Assembly (NCBI RefSeq): GCF_001310895.1
Contig: NZ_BAZS01000010.1
Location: 1 to 64,000, forward strand
Reading direction: 5' to 3'
DNA from: Virgibacillus halodenitrificans JCM 12304
Lineage (GTDB): Bacteria > Bacillota > Bacilli > Bacillales > Amphibacillaceae
DNA: 64,000 bases
Shown here: in pieces, positions 37,320 through 44,767 of the stretch
Position numbering within the stretch: position 1 is the first letter of the stretch
Layout of the letters: the number at the start of each line of letters is the position of its first letter
Made by a program: the position numbers and the translations under genes
Notes under the pieces: generated by a model
Told to the model about the DNA's origin: nothing
The model's database searches: none
The model's input: only the letters and a program-made list of their open reading frames with translations

Positions 37320-38549
37320 TTACCTTAATTCTCTCTTTACCTCACGCGTTAAGTCCAGAAATGGCTGAATATCTTGAACATATTCTAATATCCCTAAGTA
37401 TTCTCCGTTTTCATCGAACACACCTTTATACGTAACATGGACGTACTCATCTTCCTTTTTGAACCACATTGTGTCTGACTCTCGTTTCTTTGACTTTAAA
37501 TCTTGGATGAGCTGCATGACCTTCTTCATACTCTTTGGGGGATGGCACATGGCTACATTCCGACCAATGGAAGTTGGTGTACGGATAAACATCATCTGTG
37601 ATGACTCTACGATTTCATTAAAGTATTTAAAAATGCCATTTTTGTCAACGAACGTTAATTCCAGGGGCAAATTATTCAAGATATGGTTGGCTTCTTTAAT
37701 CGTTAAGTAACCACCGCCAAATCGCAAATGTTCCTCGTTAGGCGTGTCAGATTGCTTTTCTGTGATATTATTACCTAATGCCTCATCAGGACTCCAGGTT
37801 TCTTCCGGTTCATCTACTGCATAACCAAATGCTTTACTTTCCTTTGCAATGGCCAACCAGTCTGCTTCCTTAAAAATAGACTGTGTGATAGGTAATAGCA
37901 AATATTCTTCTTCCAGCATCATCGCTCTACATGCATTTTCCAAGTCGAAATAAGCTTGCTTGACATAATGAAAATCGATGTCTGGCATTTTCTCCATTAT
38001 TCTTTTGGTACCTTTAAATAATGTGCGGATACGATCATCCGCTGCCCACATTATTCGTGAAATGGAATAAATGCGATAACGCTCCAGTATCGGAAAAAAG
38101 AGTTTTTCTTTCCGGTTGTAATGACTATAAATCTTTCCCAACTGAATCATTTCATTCATTAGTTGATCTGTGGGATGCCCTGGGTCATTATCAATCGCTT
38201 CTACAAGGCTATTCACCCGATCTAATATAGAGGCAAACGCCTGATTTTCCCTTTTGAAAATTTGAATAGGGTGACTTGGATGATCCTCATTTGGAACATG
38301 AATAGCCTGAAGAGAATGATCGTACAGTTCAAGATATACATCAAAAAAATTCCTGATATCGTTCATATTAAAATCATTTGCAGTGCTATTTTTTAGTTCC
38401 TGTAAAATCAATAAAATATCTGTCTTGCCCAAAGGTTGAACATGCTCATCAAAAGCGTCCTGAATCGTTTGCTCTGAGTCTCCAAGCTTCAATTTAAGCA
38501 GAATTTCTTTTATTGTATTAATTCGTTTCATATCCAAATGTGTTTGCAC
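37320..38549 (-). CDS. DUF438 / hemerythrin / PAS domain protein
   Basis: A 409-residue cytoplasmic protein with three parts. Residues 5-70 are a DUF438 helical domain (INTIKEILLKLKLGD). Next is a hemerythrin HHE-like domain with histidines suited to a di-iron site (ESNH-like HPSHPIQIFKREN, HYNRKEKLFFPILE, YHFDLEN region). The C-terminal PAS_10-type sensor reads LPLELTFVDKNGIFKYFNEIVESSQMMFIRTPTSIGRNVAMCHPPKS. Such proteins are linked to oxygen, nitric oxide or redox sensing. GTG 38549 follows GAGGTGA. An Fnr-like box lies at -41.5 of its likely promoter. Confidence 0.85.
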   Translation of the reverse strand: MQTHLDMKRINTIKEILLKLKLGDSEQTIQDAFDEHVQPLGKTDILLILQELKNSTANDFNMNDIRNFFDVYLELYDHSLQAIHVPNEDHPSHPIQIFKRENQAFASILDRVNSLVEAIDNDPGHPTDQLMNEMIQLGKIYSHYNRKEKLFFPILERYRIYSISRIMWAADDRIRTLFKGTKRIMEKMPDIDFHYVKQAYFDLENACRAMMLEEEYLLLPITQSIFKEADWLAIAKESKAFGYAVDEPEETWSPDEALGNNITEKQSDTPNEEHLRFGGGYLTIKEANHILNNLPLELTFVDKNGIFKYFNEIVESSQMMFIRTPTSIGRNVAMCHPPKSMKKVMQLIQDLKSKKRESDTMWFKKEDEYVHVTYKGVFDENGEYLGILEYVQDIQPFLDLTREVKRELR

Positions 38550-38662
38550 TATTTTCACCTCATTATTGTAGAAAAATGCAATTTGTATAGCAGTTTAAAA
38601 AAACTCCAACATGATGGGACAGCAGACCATTGTCTATTCCCCGAGGTTACGGCTTTGATGTT

Positions 38663-38705
38663 ATTATAGCGGATTCACATTAGTTACTAAATGACATAGA
38701 TCACT
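38663..38705 (-). promoter_or_regulatory. Fnr-like activator box and -10 element
   Basis: On the minus strand AGTGATCTATGTCATT (core GTGA-N6-TCAT at 38704-38691) resembles the Fnr/Crp box TGTGA-N6-TCACA. A perfect TATAAT lies at 38668-38663, and there is no good -35 element. If transcription starts seven bases after the -10, the box is centred at -41.5, the class II activator position. Confidence 0.6.
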
Positions 38706-38832
38706 TTATCCCAGAAAACCAACAAATATTTCGTGTTTTTGTGGTTACGCTAGAGACACTGATCGCTGGAAAGATTCCTGGAAGTAAAAAAATCTACCTT
38801 ATGCAATAACGGTGTGGGTATGCCGATATTGG

Positions 38833-39012
38833 TTTACAACTATGCTACCTGTGGTATAATAAGTATAGAAAAGCATAACATATTAAAAACCGCTCCATGC
38901 TCTAACATGGAACGGTTTCAATAGACCAACCCCAGCAAGAGGGGAAGGTGCAAGCAGGTCTAAATAACCCCTAAGCACGTGGCCTAGTGACATGAGGGGT
39001 TATTTTTTATTC
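38833..39012 (+). ncRNA. Antitoxin RNA, copy C
   Basis: TTTACA (38833-38838) and TGGTATAAT (-10 at 38855-38860), 16-base spacer, start about 38867. The RNA of about 145 bases has a 5' hairpin (AAACCG.TCCATG / CATGGAACGGTTT), a CCCC/GGGG mini-hairpin and a strong terminator (AACCCCTAAGCACGTGG... GAGGGGTT, T6). It is antisense to the 3' half of the toxin transcript, including the last codons and stop of the peptide gene. Read on the minus strand, the first hairpin is followed by T5 and can act as the toxin mRNA terminator. Confidence 0.75.
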
Positions 39013-39080
39013 TCGGACATGATAAACGCAATTAACATGCCGAATGAAATCATCAGCGTTAATACACTATACATATCCAT
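39000..39080 (-). CDS. Holin-like type I toxin peptide, copy C
   Basis: A 26-residue hydrophobic peptide, MDMYSVLTLMISFGMLIAF then IMSENKK: short polar start, one membrane helix, and a basic tail. The LMISFGMLI core is the hallmark of the small holin-like toxins (Hol_Tox/TxpA-BsrG type). The perfect ribosome binding site GGAAGGAGGTG lies eight bases upstream, far too strong to be chance. The leader holds TAACCCCTCATGT (39133-39145), a 13-base perfect complement of the transcript's 3' region (38990-39002). A TGATATACT extended -10 is at 39174-39169. Paired with antisense RNA C. Confidence 0.78.
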   Translation of the reverse strand: MDMYSVLTLMISFGMLIAFIMSENKK

Positions 39081-39301
39081 GGGCAACACCTCCTTCCATA
39101 GGAAAAGTTCCAGGAAGAAAAAAGGTGCACCTTAACCCCTCATGTGAAGCCAGTCTATTGTTAAAATCAGTATATCATATTAGATCGTATGTTCTTGTTT
39201 AAATTATGAACTAAATTAAGTTGCTTATTTAATAATTAACATACATAATTAAACGTTGTTTTAAGTACAACCGAACGGACAATGCTATGATGTAGGATTG
39301 G

Positions 39302-39482
39302 TTTACAATAATCAAGCATGTGGTATAATAAGTATAAATAAACATAACATATTAAAAACCGCTCCATGCTGGTAACATGGAACGGTTTCAATAGACCAAC
39401 CCCAACAAAAGGGGAAGGCGCACTTAGGAATATAATCCCTCATGGCTGGTCAATGCACAGTGAGGGATTATTTTTTATTCTC
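39302..39482 (+). ncRNA. Antitoxin RNA, copy D
   Basis: TTTACA (39302-39307) and TGGTATAAT (-10 at 39324-39329). Same hairpin order as copy C: AAACCGCTCCATG / CATGGAACGGTTT, CCCCAACAAAAGGGG, then a terminator ending in GAGGGATTATTTTTT. Antisense to pseudotoxin D. The -10 to -10 spacing to copy C is 469 bases, part of a tandem duplication. Confidence 0.72.
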
Positions 39483-39548
39483 AGACATAATTTATACAAT
39501 CAAAACGCCAAATGAAATCATTAGCGTTAACGTATCTGTTATATCCAT
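39468..39548 (-). pseudogene. Holin-like toxin peptide, copy D, interrupted
   Basis: Same gene as copies C and E, but reading MDITDTLTLMISFGVLIV and then TAA, where the others continue with F; the downstream IMSENKK codons are still in frame. The ribosome binding site GGAAGGAGGTG is kept, while the -10 has decayed to AATACT (39638-39633). The toxin side is inactivated while the antitoxin promoter is intact. Confidence 0.7.
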
Positions 39549-39765
39549 GGGCAACACCTCCTTCCATGGAAAGTTTCCAGGAAGAAAAGTGCGCCTTAAC
39601 CCCTCATTTGAAGCCAGTCTATTGTTAAGAATAGTATTCCCCATTAGATCGTATGTTCCTATTTAAATTATAAACTAAATTAAGTTGTTAACTTAATATT
39701 TAACATACATAATTAATCATTGTCTTAAGTACAACGGAATGGAAAAGGTTAGGGGCTAAGAGTGG

Positions 39766-39942
39766 TTTACAACTATGCTACCTGTGGTATAATTACTATA
39801 GATAAACATAACATAGTAAAAACCGCTCCATGCTCTAACATGGAACGGTTTCAATAGACCAACCCCAACAAGAGGGGAAGGCACACAAGGAATATAATCC
39901 CTTAGCACTGGGCTTAGTTGCATGAGGGGTTATTTTTTATTC
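39766..39942 (+). ncRNA. Antitoxin RNA, copy E
   Basis: TTTACA (39766-39771) and TGGTATAAT (-10 at 39788-39793). Same structural order as copies C and D: AAACCGCTCCATG / CATGGAACGGTTT, CCCCAACAAGAGGGG, and a terminator ending in GAGGGGTTATTTTTT. Spacing to copy D is 464 bases. Antisense to toxin E. Confidence 0.75.
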
Positions 39943-40010
39943 TCGGACATGATAAACACAATTAACATGCCGAATGAAATCATCAGCGTTAATACACTAT
40001 ACATATCCAT
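39930..40010 (-). CDS. Holin-like type I toxin peptide, copy E
   Basis: A 26-residue peptide nearly identical to copy C (one Ala to Val change: FGMLIVF). The ribosome binding site GGAAGGAGGCG is eight bases upstream. An extended -10 TGGTATACT is at 40102-40097. The leader segment TAACCCCTCATG (40061-40072) is a perfect 12-base complement of 39921-39932 at the end of the coding region, so the full-length mRNA can fold 5' onto 3', as in other type I toxins. Predicted to insert in the membrane when made in excess of antisense RNA E. Confidence 0.78.
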   Translation of the reverse strand: MDMYSVLTLMISFGMLIVFIMSENKK

Positions 40011-40200
40011 GGGCAACGCCTCCTTCCATGGAAAAGTTCCAGGAAGAAAAAGATGCACCTTAACCCCTCATGTGAAGCCAGTCTATTGTTAGAATCAGTA
40101 TACCATATAGGAATGTACGTTCCTATCACAAACAAAAAATTTTCTTTCGTGAAGTACTATTAACAGAAATAGCTAACTACATAAAAGTGGAGGTTTTCCT

Positions 40201-40473
40201 ATTAAACCAACAAATGAAAGAAATAAGTTCTTCGCCATCAGTAACCGCATGTTGATAACGATAGGGATTATAAGTGTCCTGCTCCAGTACATTGATCGAG
40301 AACATTATATGATCTATGGAGAGATCGTTTTCTTTGTTGCACTTATTTTCTTCTTATTAAGAGGCATTTACTTCATTTAGCAAAAAGCCTATACGTCTGC
40401 CATCCTGTGTTTGTTCGTAGTGCTGATATTTCTGGCCTTAGCAATTCTAAAATATTTTATCTTTCCTTACTAA
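40201..40473 (+). pseudogene. Small membrane protein, degraded
   Basis: A 90-codon frame with two or three membrane segments: IKPTNERNKFFAISNRMLITIGIISVLLQ, then EIVFFVALIFFLLRGIYFI, a TAG at 40378-40380, then QKAYTSAILCLFVVLIFLALAILKYFIF and TAA. A proper GTGGAGG site lies eight bases before the first codon, but that codon is ATT rather than ATG/GTG/TTG. Two lesions suggest real decay. Family not recognised. Confidence 0.6.
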
Positions 40474-40512
40474 AAAATCTCCGGCAGTGTGCAGACTGCC
40501 GGAGATTTTTAT
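40474..40512. terminator. Bidirectional terminator
   Basis: Perfect 16-base stem AAAAATCTCCGGCAGT / ACTGCCGGAGATTTTT with a six-base loop, between the membrane pseudogene and the AtoE-like gene, which converge. Confidence 0.92.
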
Positions 40513-41840
40513 TAAAAGAACAATAGTCCAATGGAAATTGGAATGAAGCTGTAAATGAGAATCATGACACAGAATCCCATAATGTCCCTGACCTTCAAAC
40601 CTGCAATGGCAAGCAGTGGCAATGCCCAGAATGGCTGAATCATGTTCGTCCACGCATCTCCCCATGCAACAGCCATTGCTGTTTTGGCTGTATCCACACC
40701 AAGCTCGAGCGCTGCTGGAATCATGATTGGCCCCTGTACTGCCCATTGACCTCCACCAGATGGTACAAAGAAATTGACAAGCCCAGCACTTAAAAAAGTA
40801 AATAATGGGAAGGTGAAATCACTGGATATACTGACAAACCATAGCGACATTTGCTGGGAAAGCCCGGATGCCACCATCATCCCCATGATTCCTGCATAAA
40901 ACGGGAACTGAATAATAATCCCGCCAACATTCTTTACAGCATCTGCCACACTGTTAAGGAAACGTCTCGGGGTCTCATGAAAAATAATCCCAAGAAACAA
41001 CATCGTAAAGTTAACGATATTAATATTTAAATCAAACCCATTCTCCCTAAAAAAGAAGACGACAAATAGCAGTCCAAAGACACCGATCAATATAGATAGG
41101 ATTCTACTATTCTCTAATTTTTCTGCAGGAGTCATCTCCGCAGTTGCAGAAATAGCATCATCATCTTCCTTCTCGTCCTCTTGCCAAAGATTTGCATCTG
41201 GGTGATACAGCTGATCTCTTGTTTTCATCAAATAACGATTCAAGAGAGGTAATGTAAATAATAGAACAAACACAATAAATAAGTTAAAACTGCTGAATAA
41301 TGTTTCCGATACAGGAATAACTCCCATCGTGTCCTGGAGAAAATGATCCGGAGTCGCAATGAGTAACGGTATTGAAGCGGAAAGCCCGCCATGCCATAGA
41401 AGGAAACCACTATATGCACTCGCCATGAGCACACGGTAATCCACTGTTGGCACCCGTTTGGCAATATGAATAGCAAAAAGCGCCCCTACAACAAGTCCAA
41501 ATCCATAATTAATCAGACACGCAATCGATGCAACAAAGGTAACTAGCAAAATCGCTTGACCAGGAGTATTTGCCAGTTTGCTAATCTTTGTAAGCACTCC
41601 TTTAACAATTTTTGTGCTGGCAAGTATGTATCCAGTAACTACAATAAGTGACATCTGCATCCCGAATGCCAACAGATCCCAGAATCCATTTCCCCAATAC
41701 TCGACCATCTGAAAGGCTGAGCTGTCTGTAAATAATATTCCCAGAACAAATACAATAAACGTGATAATAACAGCGAACAAATAGGCATCAGGTAAAAACC
41801 GCTGCACCATTCGTTCAAAAAAAGAACTAACTGCTCTCAA
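40512..41840 (-). CDS. Short-chain fatty acid transporter, AtoE family
   Basis: A 442-residue membrane protein with about ten helices, of the AtoE/TIGR00366 group (FFERMVQRFLPDAYLFAVIITFIVF, GFWDLLAFGMQMSLIVVTGYILA, NYGFGLVVGALFAIHIAKRV, GGGQWAVQGPIMIPAA). These proteins take up short-chain fatty acids such as butyrate or acetoacetate. It stands alone here without acetoacetate metabolism genes. A cre-like site lies just upstream, predicting catabolite repression. Confidence 0.88.
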   Translation of the reverse strand: MRAVSSFFERMVQRFLPDAYLFAVIITFIVFVLGILFTDSSAFQMVEYWGNGFWDLLAFGMQMSLIVVTGYILASTKIVKGVLTKISKLANTPGQAILLVTFVASIACLINYGFGLVVGALFAIHIAKRVPTVDYRVLMASAYSGFLLWHGGLSASIPLLIATPDHFLQDTMGVIPVSETLFSSFNLFIVFVLLFTLPLLNRYLMKTRDQLYHPDANLWQEDEKEDDDAISATAEMTPAEKLENSRILSILIGVFGLLFVVFFFRENGFDLNINIVNFTMLFLGIIFHETPRRFLNSVADAVKNVGGIIIQFPFYAGIMGMMVASGLSQQMSLWFVSISSDFTFPLFTFLSAGLVNFFVPSGGGQWAVQGPIMIPAALELGVDTAKTAMAVAWGDAWTNMIQPFWALPLLAIAGLKVRDIMGFCVMILIYSFIPISIGLLFF

Positions 41841-41859
41841 TAAAATCTCCCCCCTTATT

Positions 41860-41873
41860 TTAAAGCGCTTTCA
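41860..41873. promoter_or_regulatory. cre site upstream of the AtoE-like gene
   Basis: TGAAAGCGCTTTAA on the minus strand matches TGWAANCGNTNWCA at 13 of 14 positions and is nearly palindromic; it lies 20 bases before the start codon, within the leader or promoter. Confidence 0.65.
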
Positions 41874-42096
41874 AAATAATAACAGAATAGTTTTTCAAAA
41901 GGAAATATAATGCATTGTATGCTTGGGCGAGGGGGAAAAGAAGTTTATTGGAATAGAATTGTGTGCCCGCAGCAGGTGAAGAAACCTATCTTGCCAAACA
42001 ACCTGTTCTCAACTTTTATACAGTTGATTTCCATTATGAAAAAATTCGAATCAAGTAGTCGGGCATTTTTATACAAAATATATAAACCTTTCCATA

Positions 42097-42711
42097 CTAT
42101 TCTCCTTCTTTAAGCATCGTCTTTAAATTAGAGATGAATCCAATGACCTCTAAATGCGTACGCGCCATTTCTTCTACACTTTGCTCCTCAAGATGCTCGA
42201 GCCATTCCTGAATTAATCCCAGAATAGAGGAGGTCATAAAGGCAGTCATGTATTGCGGAAACCATTTATTAGTCCCGGGATAGTGCTGGATAAATTTATT
42301 CAAAAGTATGTCACCAAAGATTTCTTTCATTTTTCTTGCAAAAGAAGGATCACCCCTGTCTCCGAGAAGTGCTCTGAATTCATTACCATGGTTCTTTATA
42401 TATTCAAAAACCATTAAAAATGGAGAGTAGAAATTTCCGCTCATTAAAACATGTAACACTTCAGAAGGACGGACTTGCTCCACTAAGCCGGACAACCCCT
42501 CAAGCAGGCGTTTTTGAATGTGTTCCATTACATCATATTTGTCTATATAATGCAGATAAAATGTACCACGATTAATATTTGCACACACAGCAATTTGTTT
42601 CACTGATATTCGTTCAAATCCTTCAGACTCAAGCAGTTTTATAAACTTCGTCTCAATTCTTTGTTTCGTATTTTCATTCATCTTTTTATGATGATCAGCC
42701 ATAAACTTCAC
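42097..42711 (-). CDS. TetR-family transcriptional regulator
   Basis: A 204-residue TetR protein: N-terminal helix-turn-helix KFIKLLESEGFERISVKQIAVCANINRGTFYLHYIDKYDVMEHI, with a C-terminal domain of the TetR_C-type found in YvdT/DhaS-like regulators (IKNHGNEFRALLGDRGDPSFARKM). It is divergent from an ABC-2 exporter operon and shares a 54-base region containing a perfect inverted repeat. It is therefore probably the local repressor of that exporter, induced by its substrate. Confidence 0.88.
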   Translation of the reverse strand: MKFMADHHKKMNENTKQRIETKFIKLLESEGFERISVKQIAVCANINRGTFYLHYIDKYDVMEHIQKRLLEGLSGLVEQVRPSEVLHVLMSGNFYSPFLMVFEYIKNHGNEFRALLGDRGDPSFARKMKEIFGDILLNKFIQHYPGTNKWFPQYMTAFMTSSILGLIQEWLEHLEEQSVEEMARTHLEVIGFISNLKTMLKEGE

Positions 42712-42736
42712 CTCTTGCTCAACAATTCCATAAAAA

Positions 42737-42790
42737 GTGTTGATTGTATTTGACTATCATCGTACCTTACAATTTAAATACAATCAACAC
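42737..42790. promoter_or_regulatory. Operator between tetR and the ABC exporter
   Basis: Perfect 15-base inverted repeat GTGTTGATTGTATTT (42737-42751) / AAATACAATCAACAC (42776-42790) with 24 bases between. TTGACT at 42750-42755 is a candidate -35 for the plus-strand operon, so TetR binding to the arms would cover both divergent promoters. Confidence 0.75.
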
Positions 42791-42823
42791 AGTGTTCAGT
42801 AAATGCAGAAAGGAAGTGAACGT

Positions 42824-43546
42824 ATGACTATGGCAATAACTGTTCATAACGCCACTAAGTCTTTTTATAATAAACTTGTCCTAAACAAACTATCTCTTGA
42901 GATCCCAAAAGGAGAAATTTTCGGCCTGTTGGGGCCATCAGGATGCGGTAAGACAACTTTAATTAAATTAATTATTGGTATGCTGAAAAGAGATGAAGGT
43001 GATATTACGGTGCTGACCTATAATATACCTGACCAACGATTGCTCCCTAATATTGGGTATATGGCCCAGTCAGATGCCCTCTATACCGACTTGACGGGGG
43101 AACAAAATCTTGACTTCTTCGCAAGACTCTATAAGCTTCCAAAAAAGGAACGTAAAGCACGGATTCAGTATGTTGCTGGTGTCGTCGAGCTGGAAGATGT
43201 TTTGCAAAAGCGCATTGCTGAATACTCTGGAGGGATGATGCGCCGTCTCTCTCTAGCCATCGCACTCATCCACGATCCGGAAGTGCTTATCTTAGATGAA
43301 CCTACAGTAGGAATCGATCCTGTTTTAAAACGATCTATTTGGAGGGAGCTTGAGCGTTTAAAAAGGGAAGATGGCAAGACAATAGTTATTACCACTCATG
43401 TGATGGATGAGGCCGAGAGATGCGAACAAACCGCATTGCTCCGAAATGGGCATATTATTGCCACTGGATCACCAGACAAACTGAAGGAAAAGTATGAAGC
43501 CACTCGTTTTGAAGAAGTCTTTCTAAGAGCAGGAGGTGAGAACTAA
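42824..43546 (+). CDS. ABC transporter ATP-binding protein
   Basis: A 240-residue exporter ATPase: Walker A GPSGCGKTT, signature YSGGMMRRLSLA, Walker B LILDEPTVGIDP, switch TTHVMDEA. It belongs to the drug/antibiotic exporter type with the FEEVFLRAGG tail. AAAGGAAGTG precedes ATG 42824. Its TAA overlaps the ATG of the permease gene (TAATG), so the two are coupled. Confidence 0.92.
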   Translation: MTMAITVHNATKSFYNKLVLNKLSLEIPKGEIFGLLGPSGCGKTTLIKLIIGMLKRDEGDITVLTYNIPDQRLLPNIGYMAQSDALYTDLTGEQNLDFFARLYKLPKKERKARIQYVAGVVELEDVLQKRIAEYSGGMMRRLSLAIALIHDPEVLILDEPTVGIDPVLKRSIWRELERLKREDGKTIVITTHVMDEAERCEQTALLRNGHIIATGSPDKLKEKYEATRFEEVFLRAGGEN

Positions 43547-44559
43547 TGCGTATTAATGCACTTATAATCCGTATTATACGTCAAATGCGCCGCGATAAGC
43601 GGACACTAGCCTTACTTTTCCTAGCGCCATTGCTTGTGCTTACTCTAATGTATCTAATCTTCGACTCATCTGAGGCAGAGCCAACAATTACAATCACTGG
43701 AGACAGTACACAACTTACGGAGCAATTAGAACAAGCGGAATTCGATGTTACGTCAGTGGAGCAATTTTCAACAGAAGAGATGAAGGAGAAAAACGAACAT
43801 GCCTGGCTAAATGTTGATAAGCAGAAGATGGAGCTCACACTGTTGAATGATGATCCTACACAGGCAAAAAAGATCCAGATGCAGCTAGGCAACATGCTTG
43901 CGACTGAAAAGAATGGACCTGGCATCTCTGCTAACTATGTTTACGGAGATAAGGATACAAAGATATTTGATACATTCAGTCCCATGTTAATTGGCTTCTT
44001 CGTCTTTTTCTTTGTTTTCCTGATTGCAGGTATTTCACTTTTAAAAGAACGAACATCTGGCACACTGGAACGATTAATGGCAACCCCGATAAAACGGTAT
44101 GAAATCATCGCTGGATACCTTGTTGGTTTTGGCATATTCGCATTTATCCAGACCATCATTATCGTGTTTTATTCTATTTATGTGCTGGATATTGTTCATA
44201 TTGGTTCCATCTGGCTTGTCATACTAACAAATATATTAATCGCCCTAGTGGCCCTGTCTCTTGGCACCCTGCTGTCAAGTTTTGCTGCATCCGAGTTCCA
44301 GATGATGCAATTTATACCACTTGTCATCGTACCACAAATATTTTTTACTGGTATTTTCCCAATGGAAGGAATGGCCGGTTGGCTACAATCGCTGGGAAAA
44401 GTCATGCCATTATTTTATGCCTCCGATGCATTAAAGGGGGTCATGTATAAAGGCTTCACTTTCCAGGAGATCGCATTTGATCTATTAATATTGCTTCTCT
44501 TTGCAGCCCTGTTTATTGTGCTGAATATCGTAGCATTGAGGAAATATCGGTCGTTTTAA
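43546..44559 (+). CDS. ABC-2 type multidrug exporter permease
   Basis: A 337-residue permease. The N-terminal helix is followed by a large extracytoplasmic domain of about 110 residues (QLTEQLEQAEFDVTSVEQF...), then five helices, with the RTSGTLERLMATPIKRYE amphipathic motif typical of YhgE/YbhR-like exporters. Together with the ATPase it should export a drug-like compound; TetR control suggests an inducible efflux pump. Confidence 0.9.
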   Translation: MRINALIIRIIRQMRRDKRTLALLFLAPLLVLTLMYLIFDSSEAEPTITITGDSTQLTEQLEQAEFDVTSVEQFSTEEMKEKNEHAWLNVDKQKMELTLLNDDPTQAKKIQMQLGNMLATEKNGPGISANYVYGDKDTKIFDTFSPMLIGFFVFFFVFLIAGISLLKERTSGTLERLMATPIKRYEIIAGYLVGFGIFAFIQTIIIVFYSIYVLDIVHIGSIWLVILTNILIALVALSLGTLLSSFAASEFQMMQFIPLVIVPQIFFTGIFPMEGMAGWLQSLGKVMPLFYASDALKGVMYKGFTFQEIAFDLLILLLFAALFIVLNIVALRKYRSF

Positions 44560-44580
44560 GAAGGATGATGAAAGATCATC

Positions 44581-44694
44581 ATAATATAGTAAAAGTCGTT
44601 CCATGCTGTACATGGAACGACTTCAATAACCCTCAAAAAAGAGGGGAAGTATTAACCTTTTAAAAGGTAAAAACAAATAATAGGTTATTTTTAT
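44581..44694 (+). repeat. Remnant of the antitoxin RNA family, copy F
   Basis: The first hairpin is perfectly paired, AAGTCGTTCCATG / CATGGAACGACTT, with compensatory changes relative to copies C-E (AAACCG/CGGTTT becomes AAGTCG/CGACTT). It is followed by CCCTC..GAGGGG and a weak GGTTATTTTTATTTT end. There is no clear promoter and no toxin frame on the other strand. Confidence 0.55.
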
Positions 44695-44767
44695 TTTAAA
44701 ATAGTGGTAAGTCAATTAGTAATTGTCGTCTAATTGTAAATTCCTTGTCCGCAATGAAAGCCTTGAA

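Larger units (their letters stand above)
38833..40105. repeat. Tandem array of three toxin-antitoxin units
   Basis: Copies C, D and E repeat with a period of about 465 bases. The intervening AT-rich stretch (CATTAGATCGTATGTTC..., AAATTAAGTTG..., ACATACATAATTAA) is also shared between units, so the whole cassette was duplicated, not just the genes. Confidence 0.8.

Noticed and set aside
38833-40105. CRISPR array as an explanation of the repeats
   Set aside because: The period is about 465 bases and whole cassettes with promoters and genes are repeated; there are no short repeats with unique spacers and no cas genes.
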